This document shows positions 12,462 to 22,425 of a stretch of DNA of 64,000 nucleotides, one piece after another. The notes beneath the pieces were generated by a model. The model saw nothing but the letters and a program-made list of their open reading frames with translations, ran no database searches and was not told the DNA's origin. The translations under genes were made by a program, and so were the position numbers. Origin of the DNA: Cavenderia fasciculata. Taxonomy: Eukaryota; Evosea; Eumycetozoa; Acytosteliales; Cavenderiaceae. The stretch is taken from the NCBI RefSeq assembly GCF_000203815.1, contig NW_004457695.1, forward strand, positions 2,416,054 through 2,480,053. The letters run 5' to 3'. Each line of letters starts with the position of its first letter. Within the stretch, counting starts at the first letter, position 1.

Positions 12462-13661
12462 TTATTGGCTAATAACGATATTTGTATAATTACCACCACT
12501 TTGGTGAAGTTGTTGTTGGTGTCCTCCTTTTAATGGTAATTCTTTGGTACCTGAAACATGCATCTTGTTGGCACCATCCACTCCATCTTCTTCATCATCT
12601 TTGTCTCCTAATTTTTTAACACATTCCTTGTGAATACGATTGGTTACTTGGATTTTAAGTTCTTGAAGTCTCTTTAATTGTAATTTCAATTGTTCTTGTT
12701 CCAACAATTTCTGTTCTTGTCTAATTTGTTGTTGGAGCTTTGCAACCTCTTCGTCATCTGGCTTGTCTTCGTCTTCTTTTTTGTTATGGTCAAGGTCAAA
12801 GTAAGCAGTCACACGTGATGTACCAAAGAAGGACTGTTTGACAGGCTTTTTTTTGGCCTTGTCTTTTTCAGACTGTGATTTGGAAGTGTCAACCTTCATC
12901 TCGTCGATACAGTCCTCTACAGCATCGTAACTGCCTCTATACACCTCTGACGTGTATCCAGCCTTGTCAATACGTTTGTAGATACTTCTAATGATAGTTG
13001 ACATCCATCTACCTCGCTTCATCGTATCCATGAGAATCTGGGTGACAAAGCTCAATACTCTTTCAAACTCGTCAAAGTTGGCATCTTCCAATTGACTGAA
13101 ATACTTGGCTTGTGTTTTACCAAGAACCTTTTCAATCTCGCCAACCTCGAGGTTGATGTCTAGCCATCCTGCAGCTGGACCAGTTCCAGAGGTTGTGAAT
13201 TGTTTGAGATCATCGTCGGGACTATTGGCAGTGGCAGCTGGAGTAGGAGTTGCATTGTTGATGGTTGTTGTCTTGGAGACAACTTGGACTGGTGGTATTT
13301 GTATCTGAGTGGGGTCGGCCAGTGCAGCGATAATGGCATTTTGGTAAGAGTCTACTGACAGAATGGGATCTTTGAGTGTAAAGGTTTTAGAGACTATCAC
13401 ATCAAATGTACCAAACTGACTTGCAAAGATGAGGAACTTTCTCATCAATACAAATCTAAACTTTAAACAAAACTTTACTTTTCTATCATCGATCTTGATA
13501 AAGTGTGGTTTCTGAAATACATTGACCGATATTCCATCTTCTGCAAACTGTTTTGCTATTGTTAAACTTTGATTAAATAAATCAAATAAATCTTTTACTC
13601 CTTGTGGAATTGTAAATGGTAATTTTGGTGTTTCCATTATTATTATTATTACTTTTTTCAA
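12462..13661 (-). CDS. Unrecognised protein with C-terminal coiled coil
   Basis: Single-exon frame of 399 codons. The first ATG gives MKKVIIIIMETPKLPF; the ATG eight codons later (13637) starts METPKLPFTIPQ and may be the true start because the preceding codons come from an ATT repeat. The first 130 residues are mixed and globular-looking (LFDLFNQSLTIAKQFAEDGI). A Thr/Ala-rich linker follows, then a second conserved-looking block (YFSQLEDANFDEFERVLSFV). At about residues 295-350 there is a Gln/Glu/Leu-rich coiled coil (QQQIRQEQKLLEQEQLKLQL). I do not recognise a family. Clean codon structure over 1.2 kb makes it a real gene. Confidence 0.8.
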   Translation of the reverse strand: MKKVIIIIMETPKLPFTIPQGVKDLFDLFNQSLTIAKQFAEDGISVNVFQKPHFIKIDDRKVKFCLKFRFVLMRKFLIFASQFGTFDVIVSKTFTLKDPILSVDSYQNAIIAALADPTQIQIPPVQVVSKTTTINNATPTPAATANSPDDDLKQFTTSGTGPAAGWLDINLEVGEIEKVLGKTQAKYFSQLEDANFDEFERVLSFVTQILMDTMKRGRWMSTIIRSIYKRIDKAGYTSEVYRGSYDAVEDCIDEMKVDTSKSQSEKDKAKKKPVKQSFFGTSRVTAYFDLDHNKKEDEDKPDDEEVAKLQQQIRQEQKLLEQEQLKLQLKRLQELKIQVTNRIHKECVKKLGDKDDEEDGVDGANKMHVSGTKELPLKGGHQQQLHQSGGNYTNIVISQ

Positions 13662-14537
13662 AAAAATATATTATTATTACTATTATAGGTTAAATTTGAA
13701 TTAAAAAAAAGAGAGACAATGAATGTGGAGGTATAATATCGCAATCTGTCCAAGAAGAGAGCAAGAATTAAATTTAAAAGAATTAAAAAAAAAAGAAATA
13801 TCTGTGTCAAAAAGCATACCTTGTCACGTGATCATCCGGATGACCGTTTGGTTGGCTACCGACTTCAACGCATTAAGATTCTTTGAAGAGAATGGTTAAC
13901 CAATCAATCAATCTCCAATGAAACCACTTTTTAAAAAGACATTCATTTCTGATCTAGATTTGATTTAAGATAACACGTTAGCAAGATACAAGAAAGGATG
14001 AATAATATCTTTATACAAACACTAAGAGCAAGAGAGAGAGAGAGAAAGAAAGGATGACTTATCTTATGTTTTCGATCGTGCAGTATTGTCTAGACCAAAC
14101 CATCATAACCATGATCGATCATAAAACATTTTCCAACAAATAGGGATGTTCATATATAGTTTATACTTGAAAATAGAGTATATAATATAAATATATAATA
14201 TAATAGATGGATCATCACTCTATGATATCTTTACTATGATCAAAATCATCTATAAATGAATGAATGAATGAATGAATGAATCTAGTGGTACACAAAAATA
14301 TTTTAACAATCGACCTAAGATTTAGTTATATCTTTTTTATTCAATAAAAAAACAAAATAAATAAATATTAATTATCTGATGTTTAAAATGGTAGAAGTAG
14401 TTTTAAAAGATAAAATCATTGGGTTGGTTGATCCAATAATGGTTTAGTTTAAAAGGGTGTCCTCCAAAATGTATTATGGATCACTATTCACTTTTCTTAC
14501 AATACTAAATAAATAATTAAATAATTTAATTATCATC
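13662..14537. other. Intergenic DNA, no gene seen
   Basis: Promoter region of the minus-strand coiled-coil gene and leader of the small plus-strand gene. It contains a GA repeat near 14034-14050 and a GAAT repeat near 14256-14281. No coding frame of note. Confidence 0.5.
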
Positions 14538-15189
14538 ATGTCTAATGTGTACTTCCAACCACCTCCTCCACACCCTAGTAAGATTGATCAATTATAACAA
14601 TATAGTTACCATATAAATATACCTGCCTATTTACTTTTGATTGGACACTAATCTTTTTTTCTTTTTCTTTTTCTTTTTCTATACTAAAAAAGTGAATCAT
14701 CATCGTAAAAGACAATTACCATTATTATACCCAATAGTTGAACAAATCAACCTATTCTTTAAAGTAAGAGGATTTGGATTGGAACATTTACCAATTGTTG
14801 CATCTTATAGTGATATTTTATTGGGTGTTGCATTGCAATTGGTGAAAATTAAATCTTATATTGATAGTTTTTTTGGTATCATTGCTCGGTATGACTCAAA
14901 TGTTGTCATTGGCCAAATCAATCTATTTATAAAGGATTTAATCGAGATTAATAACAGTCAAACCCAAGTACACCAGAAATTGTCTGATATCATTTCGAAC
15001 ATTCCCAACAACAAAGATGTAGACATTCTAAACAACATTGTACCTTTTCTACAATTTGAAATCGATCTAATATCATTATTGAAATCAATGAGTGAATCCA
15101 TGTTGAAAAAGAATTATGATTCTATATCCAAATCTATCCAAAATATAATCATCCTATTTGATCAAAATAATTCTTTTTTTAAAATCTAA
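14538..15189 (+). CDS. Small unrecognised helical protein, two exons
   Basis: Proposed exons 14538-14577 and 14693-15189, about 178 residues. The short first exon reads [13 protein letters not shown] and ends at a GTAAGA donor; the acceptor follows a CTTTTT-rich tract and ends AAAAAAG. The phases agree. Exon 2 is confidently coding ([21 protein letters not shown] to DQNNSFFKI) and looks all-helical. Nothing identifies a family. If the first exon is wrong, translation could begin at the ATG created by the splice or inside exon 2. Confidence 0.55.
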
Positions 15190-15249
15190 TTAGATTTAAT
15201 AAAGGTCAAAATGTCTGATATTAATTTATTGTTTAAAACATAGAGATTG

Positions 15250-15760
15250 GATAGAGCATGATGGTGGATGGATGGTGGATAGAGCATGGATGGTGGATGG
15301 ATGGATGGTTGGTGGATGGATAGATGGTGGATAGAGCATAGATGGTGGATGGTGGATGGATGGATGGATAGATGGTGGATAGAGCATGGATGGTGGATGG
15401 ATGGATGGTTGGTGGATGGATAGATGGTGGATAGAGCATAGATGGTGGATGGTGGATGGATGGATGGATGGATAGAGCATGGATGGATGGATGGTGGATA
15501 GAGCATGGATGGTGGATGGATGGTGGATAGAGGACAGACGGATGGATAGTGATAGTGGATGGTTGAGGATGGATGGATGGTAGATGGATAGATAGATAGA
15601 TAGATAGATGGATGGATAGTTGATGAGGATGGATGGATATGGATGGATGGATGGATGGATGGATGGATGGATGGATGGATGGATGGATGGATGGATGGAT
15701 GGTGAATAGAGGATGGATAGATGATGGATGGTTGATAGAGGATGAATGGTGGTGGATGTG
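15250..15760 (+). repeat. GGAT/GGTGGATAGAGCAT minisatellite with higher-order structure
   Basis: The unit GGATGGATGGTGGATAGAGCATGGAT and close variants recur across about 270 bases, then give way to GGATAGATAGAT and to an almost pure (TGGA)n run at about 15637-15700. Blocks recur as a higher-order repeat: the segment at about 15293-15360 is nearly repeated at about 15388-15455. The motif TAGAGCAT appears at least eight times. Confidence 0.9.
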
Positions 15761-16793
15761 GATGGAATGTTATAGAAATATAAGTCTTTGATTTAATTAT
15801 AATTAAAAAGATATTTAATTTTATTGGTTTCTTTGTATTAAGCAATCATTATAATATAAAACCCAACTATAATCCTTTGCTGATGTCAATAAAATAATAT
15901 TACGATATTCAAAGCTGGGTTTTTGATTCTATTTTAATGAATTGAACCATGATGCATTCTCGATTTTCCACTTTATGTCGGACAATGGGCGATGGTCGAT
16001 TATGCAATGGTAGCAGAGATTGATAAAGACAGATGATGGTTGACTATAGTCTACCAAGGATAATGGATGGATAGACAATAGATGGATGATCAAGAGATGG
16101 TAGATGGTGGATGGATGGCAGACAGAGGAGGACCACTATCTACCATCCATCATCGATTTTCTATCATGTATCAACTATATAGTACATTGCTGATATCCCC
16201 TAAAATATATAATTAAAATACTATATTAATATAAATTTATTATATTAATATTATTATTACCTTTGAGTTTGTCTTTATGGAATCTATCTTGATCAATCTA
16301 TTCCAATACTAACATATCATATTGCATCAACTAGTATATCTATCTCTATTTATATATATATATATATGTATGAATATAAATTGATATGTGAGTAACAAGT
16401 TTAATTATAATTATAAATCCAAGAAAAATAAAATAATAAATGGTCTGATCAAAAAGTCAGAGTTGGTGAAGTGGTGTGGGCTTTTTTATTTTATTTTTAT
16501 TTTAAAAGTTTTAATTTGAATAAATTTAATTTACAAACCCATAAAGCATCTTTGGATGAACACCTTTATAAAGACACATATTGCTACAGTTGTAGTGTCA
16601 CAAATATTTGTTACAAATAATTATTACAATTCTGATGATGAATTAATTAATTTTAAATTCGTCAGAAAAACAATATTGATTTGGAGGGTAAAAGAATTAA
16701 TTAATAAATAAATAAAAAATAATAAATAAAAAAGAGAGGGAAAAAATAGAAAAAAAGAAAGATAGAAATAAATAGAAAAATATTGTTTTGGTT

Positions 16794-16818
16794 GTTCCCA
16801 TGTTTAGACCATGGGAAC
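16794..16818. repeat. 9-bp perfect inverted repeat
   Basis: Arms GTTCCCATG (16794-16802) and CATGGGAAC (16810-16818) with a seven-base loop, followed immediately by a run of 16 A. It borders the threefold direct repeat and could be the edge of a small repeat element. Confidence 0.6.
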
Positions 16819-16884
16819 AGTCCAAAAAAAAAAAAAAAAGCCCCCCAATGCGAAGAAAATCGACTTACACGGGGGCGAACCTGG

Positions 16885-17113
16885 GAAACCCTCTGGGTAA
16901 AAGTAATTTAATATCTTTTTGTAAAGGAAACCACTTGGGTAAAAGTAATTGAATATCTTTTTTGGGGTATAAAAGCCTAAGGACGTGGAACATGGATGGA
17001 CGATGATGGACTGGACAACGGACATGGACGATGGCAAAGGAAAATGTATAAAAAGAAAAGAGTAGGAAGAGAGGGAAACCACTTGGGTAAAAGTAATTGA
17101 ATATCTTTTTTTT
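16885..17113 (+). repeat. Three copies of a 37-bp direct repeat
   Basis: Copies begin GAAACC at 16885, 16927 and 17075 and share the core GGGTAAAAGTAATT followed by AATATCTTTTT. The second and third copies are identical over about 36 bases (GAAACCACTTGGGTAAAAGT and onward). The first copy differs at a few positions. The third copy is separated by about 110 bases of GGAC/ATGG-rich DNA. Confidence 0.85.
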
Positions 17114-17347
17114 AGAAAAGAAGAGGATTGTAATTGGTTGTTGTTGTAATTATTATTATTAGTTATTGTGGTTGGTTATTATTAGTTTTTGTAGTTGCCA
17201 AATTACTATTATTATTCGTTATTGTTTTATTAAGATGTTGTTATTACCAAAAGAGTTGAAGAGAATAATGATTAGTGTACCTATAAAATAAAAAGAAAAA
17301 GAGACAGTAAATTTATAACTAATTATCAACATTTGATACAGAGTTAA

Positions 17348-20300
17348 TTATGTTGGTCTACGAATGGTGGTGATTGTTGCTTGGAAATTGGTACTCTTGA
17401 TCACTGGATTTGGGACGGGCGACTGACTAGAGGATTGGTGATGAATGAATGATTGATTGGTGAATGAGGGGTGTGGATTGGAGTGATTGGTAAAGATTGT
17501 AATGTTATTATGATTATTCTTTGTTGTAATTGGAATGTTATTATTTGTTGGTGAACAATGAGGGTGTTGTCTGTCTATGTAAGAGGAATGGTTGTTGTTG
17601 TTATTATTATTTGTTGGTCTTGTGTTGTTATTTGTTTTTGTATTTTTGTTATTATTGTTGTTATGATTATGATTAATATTTTTTGTTTGATTGTTGGTTG
17701 AGATGAATGTTTCAACATGGTTGAAGCATGAAAATGATGATGATGATGAGTTGGTGTTGAGATTAATATTTTTGCATTTTATGTAGTTATTGTTATTATT
17801 GTTGTTATTATTTGCATTATTTAATGACTGTGGATTGAAGTGGTTGGCAAAGATTGTAATATTATTACTATTATTATTGGTTGGTGAACAATGAATGGTT
17901 TGTCTGTCTGTGGAAGAGGAATAATTGTTGTTGTTATTATTATTGTTATTATTATTATTATTAATATTTTTTGTTTGATTTCTAGTTGAAATGAATGATT
18001 CAACATGGTTGAAACATGAAAATGATGATGATGATGATGAGTTGAAATGTTTAGGTGAAATGGATGATGAATGAATTAATGAATAATTATTATTATTATT
18101 TGATTGATTACTATTAAAAAGAATTGATTGGTTTTTAACATGGTCTAAACATGTTAATGAATTAAATTTTGTGCTTCTACTGTTCGATTGAACAGACTCC
18201 TCCTGATCTAAATTAATATTGTTGGTGGTTGTTGAATGATTTGGTGATTGACAATGAAACAAAACATCACTAGAGTTTAATGGTAATTGAGAATGAGATT
18301 GAGACAAAACATTTAAATTAAAAGGAATTGACATTGTGGATGAATTAAAAGATAAATTATTGTTATTATTTGAGGATGGTGGAGTGATTTGTGAATGTGG
18401 ATTGTGAATTGAATTGTGAGTGTGGATTGTGGTGAGGATTGTATGATTGATTGGTGATGATGGTTGTTGTTGTATTGTTGAATGATTTGAATGATTGGTT
18501 CCGAAACAGTCGAGAGAATCAAAATAATTGTTGGTATCTCTAAAAATAATAAAAGAGGAATCAGTAAAATGCTTTAAATTGTCAGAGATTGTTACCGCGT
18601 TGTTTTGTAATCTTGAAACGTTGGAGTGTCTTGAAAATGGTCTTGTCTTTGATATTGGACACATTGAGATTATTGTTGTTGGATTGTTTAATGTGTCTAA
18701 GTAAGAGGAATAATTGTTGTTATTATTATTTGTTGGTCTTGTGTTGTTATTTGTTTTTGTATTTTTGTTATTGTTGTTGTTATTATTATTATTAATATTT
18801 TTTGATTGATTGTTGGTTGAGATGATTGTTTCAACATGGTTGAAGCATGAGAATGATGATGATGAGTTGTTGTTATTATTGTTTATATTATTTGCATTAT
18901 TTAATGGCTGTGGATTGAAGTGGTTGGCAAAGATTGTAATATTATTACGATTATTATTGGTTGGTGAACAATGAATGGTTTGTCTGTCTGTGGAAGAGGA
19001 ATAATTGTTTTATTATTATTATTATTATTATTTGTTGTTGTGACGTTATTATTATTATTATTTGTATTTTTGTTATTGTTATTATTATTATTATTATTAG
19101 AAGATTGTCCAATGGTTTGAGGATTGTGGATCGATTGGAAATGAATGTGGAGGGTGGATGGATTGGTGAGGATTGTGAGATTGTTTGATTGGCAATGAGT
19201 TAAAATATTACTTGAATTAAAACATGGAATCGATGATTGATGGCCATAGAAGAATGAATTATTATTATTATTATTATTATTGATGGAAATGATTGGTTGA
19301 TGATCGAAACATGGGATTGAATTTGTTGTTTTGTTGTTGTTTGATTGAACATCTATAAGAATGTGGTTGTTGGTTGTTGAGTGATTTAATGGTAATTGAA
19401 AATTAAAAGGAATTGACATGGATGATGTATTAAAAAATAAATAATTATTATTGTAGTTAGGAACGAATGAATGATTTGATTGACATTGAGTATCACTTGA
19501 ATTATAAAATAAAATGGTTGATTGATGGAAAGAAATACTATTATTATTATGAATTGATTGATGTTCAACATGGTTGAACAATGAGATTGTAATTGTGTTG
19601 TTGTTGTTGTTGTTTTTGTTGTTGTTCAATTGAAATGACACCTCATTCTGCTCCTCCTCTTCTGCTAAAAGAAAATGGTTGGTTGTTGAATGATTAAAGA
19701 GTATTGGTGATGATTGACAATTGGTTGAAACATCACTTGAATTAAATGGAGTGTACATGTATAATGAGTGAATAAGTGAGGCTGATTCATTGGTATTATT
19801 TTTGTTGTTATTATTATTATTTGAGGATGGTGGAGTGATTTGTGAATATTGATTGTGAGTTGATTTGTGAATGTGGATTGTGGTGAGGATTGTGTCATGA
19901 TTGAGTGGTGATGATGATGGTTGTTGTTGTTGTATTGTTGTATGATTTGAATGATTGGTTCCGAAACAGTTGAGAGAATCAAAATAATTGTTGGCAACTT
20001 TGGTATCTATAAAAATAAAAGAAGAGGAATCAGTAGAATGCTTTAAATTGTCAGAGCTTGTTACCGCGTTGTTGTTGTTTTCTATTCTTGAGATGTTGCT
20101 GGAGTATCTTGAAAATGGTCTGGTCTTTGATCTTGTTGAATTAATTGTATTTGGTAATAAATATAATGTTGATGATGATGATGATGATGTGGAAGTGTTT
20201 GAAGAGTTAAAATAATCACATGAAAATGGAATAGGCGAAATCAATGATGATGAATGAATTAATGAAAAATAGTTATTATTATTATTATTATTATTCGATT

Positions 20301-21348
20301 GATTATTAATTGGAATTGATTGATGTTTAACATTGTCTAAACATGTTAATGAATTTGTGATGTTTATGATGCTTTTGTTCAATTGAACAAACTCTAAAAG
20401 AATGAGGTTGTTGGTTGTTGAATGAGTTAAAAAATCACTAGATTTAAAACATGGAATCGATGATTGATGGTCATTGAAGAATGAAATATTATTATTATTA
20501 TTATCTAAGGGAATTTTTTGGTTGAAATATGAAAATGGGATTGCACTGTTGTTGTTCAATTGAACAGATTCCTCCTCCTCTAAGATGAGATTTGATTGAT
20601 GGTTAGCATTGAAACACGAGATTGAAATTTGACTGCTGTGGAAGTCCTCCTCCTCCTCCTCCTCCTCTAAAATAATATGGTTTTTGGTTGAATGATTTGA
20701 GATACACAAAACATGGCTTGAGTTAAAGAGAATATTGTCTGAAAACGATGGAAAACTACGAATTGGTAATGGATAGCTAAAGGAAATTAATTGATGTTCA
20801 ACAAGGTTGAAACATGAGATTGTGGTGTTGCTGGTGTTACTGTTGTTGGTTGAGTGATTTAATGGTAACTGGAAATGGGATTGGGACAAAACATTAAAAG
20901 GAATTGAAATTGATGAATTAAAAGATAAATTATTATTATTATTATTTTTGTTATATACAAGAATAAAAGTATGGTTTGATGGTAAATGACATTGAGAAAC
21001 AATATGATTTGAATCAAATTGGGTTTGTGAAATAGATGAATCGATATCGTTATTATTATTGTTGTTGATGTTTTTGTTGTTTTTGTTATTTTTGTTTTTG
21101 TTAAGAATGATTGGATGTTCAAAATGATTAAAAGATGACAATGAAACGGATGATGGCTGCATCATCATAGACAAAGAAATATTTTTATTTTGGATGATAG
21201 TCGATTGTTGTTCAACTTGGTTGAACAATGAAAAAGATGACAATGAATTGGTGTCGTTGACAAAGACATATTGGTTGTTGCAAGACATATTGGCAAAAAC
21301 AGATGATACAACGATACACAAAATAAAGATGATAATTAATGGGTTCAT
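17348..21348 (-). CDS. Secreted Asn/Ser-rich repetitive protein, split by a frameshift
   Basis: The frame opening at 21348 starts with a signal peptide (MNPLIIIFILCIVVSSVFA) and runs to a stop at 18901. A second frame, one base out of register, is open from about 19014 down to its stop at 17348. The two together cover 4001 bases, one short of a multiple of three, as expected for one gene of about 1330 codons carrying a single indel near 19010-19020 inside an ATT/Asn-repeat tract. The protein is mostly Asn, Ser, His and Gln with recurring short motifs: SCFNxVEHQ, IPCFxSSD, FNSSDVL and SNHSTTNN. Large segments are internal duplicates. Many NxS/T sequons suggest heavy glycosylation if exported. 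No known family is recognised. Low complexity makes frame calls less certain than usual, but the paralogous copies support them. Confidence 0.7.
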
Positions 21349-22425
21349 GATTGGATAATTAATGTAAATAAATGATTTTTGGTTGTTGATAGGTAGTAGT
21401 AATGATTGTGTTGCTGTAAGACTATAGATAGATGGTAAGTAGAAAAAAAAAAAAACAAGAGAAAGAGAAATGGTTAATTAAAGTTTAAGAGTTTGAGTTG
21501 GATATAGTATAGAGAAGGTAAAAGAGAGGGAGAGAAAGAAAGAGAGAGAGATAATAGTAGAACACTATTATTATCTGTATATCATACGATTTTTGAAACA
21601 AGTTTCATAAAAGAAATAAAGTGGATGATCAGTGGATAATATAGAGTATGAGAGAGAGACTGAGAGAAGGTTGGTTAGGGTACCAAGAAATACTAGGTAA
21701 TATTATTTAAATATTTTTAATATTAGTTTGTGTGTGGGTAGTGGGGGGTTTATATATATCTGATGCGAATAATTAATTTTCATTGCTGGATGATGGTGAT
21801 GATTTTGTGGGTGGTGGGGGTTTCTTGTCTCACAGTCTGTCTGTCGTCTTAAACGAGTTTGACTAAAAAGGGAATGCAATCAACACACCCAATTAAATTT
21901 GATGTTCATTGGCTGTCTGCCGCACACTGACACGCACGCACAAACTCTAACAAACGAGTGCTGCACTAAGCAGCAGCAGCAGAGCGCGCATTGCAAGTTC
22001 AGTAAACCATGTGGTGCTGTCATGATTGATTGATTGATTGATTTCCTGTCGATGCAATAGTAATTACAATCTTGGAGAAAGACAAATATATAATCATAAA
22101 AGAGTCATTCATTTTGGTCAATCATATTAATAAATAAATAAATAAATAAATTAAAATTGTCAATTGAGTTCCAAAAAAAAAGAAAAGTGTAACCTGTACT
22201 ATATTAAATGCTTTTGTAATTAACCAATATACTATACACTATGATAGTACATACTACTGTAACATACAGTAGTATGTACTATCATAGTGTATATCTCATA
22301 AATGAGATATTCACTAGGTATTGTGTAACCTTACTTAAACGACAACAAGTATCGTACGACATAAGTATGTTTTATTTTAGATGATCAATTTTGTAGTATA
22401 TTTATTTATTTAATTTTTTATAGTT
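21349..22425. other. Intergenic DNA with palindromic element
   Basis: The region lies upstream of the Asn-rich gene and downstream of the Steely gene (both minus strand). It contains GA repeats near 21530-21555, CAG repeats near 21970-21981, a TTGA repeat near 22024-22042 and the palindromic element at 22187-22331. No coding frame. Confidence 0.6.
22187..22331. mobile_element. Palindromic MITE-like element with 9-bp flanking repeats
   Basis: A perfect 28-bp inverted repeat (left 22234-22261, right 22265-22292) closes on a three-base loop. It is followed directly by a second hairpin, ATATCTCAT (22291-22299) and ATGAGATAT (22302-22310). The whole is bracketed by the nine-base direct repeat GTGTAACCT at 22187-22195 and 22323-22331, which looks like a target-site duplication. 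There is no coding capacity. A foldback/MITE origin is inference; a long structured transcript end for the Steely gene is the alternative. Confidence 0.5.

Larger units (their letters stand above)
15190..17347. other. Repeat-bearing intergenic DNA, no gene seen
   Basis: Two kilobases without a credible gene. It holds the GGAT minisatellite (15250-15760), diverged copies of the same repeat near 16020-16130, an inverted repeat at 16794-16818 and a threefold 37-bp direct repeat at 16885-17113. Open frames read through the minisatellite (Ile-His-Pro-Ser runs) are by-products of the repeat. Confidence 0.6.

Noticed and set aside
15186-15845. Long minus-strand frame of Ile-His-Pro-Ser repeats
   Set aside because: It is simply the GGAT minisatellite read in frame; several frames of the repeat stay open for the same reason.
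16536-16680. ACCCATAA-like element followed by TGATGA and GTCAGA, suggesting a small RNA gene
   Set aside because: The match is short, the implied C/D-box unit would be too small and no terminal stem is seen; chance in AT-rich DNA is sufficient.
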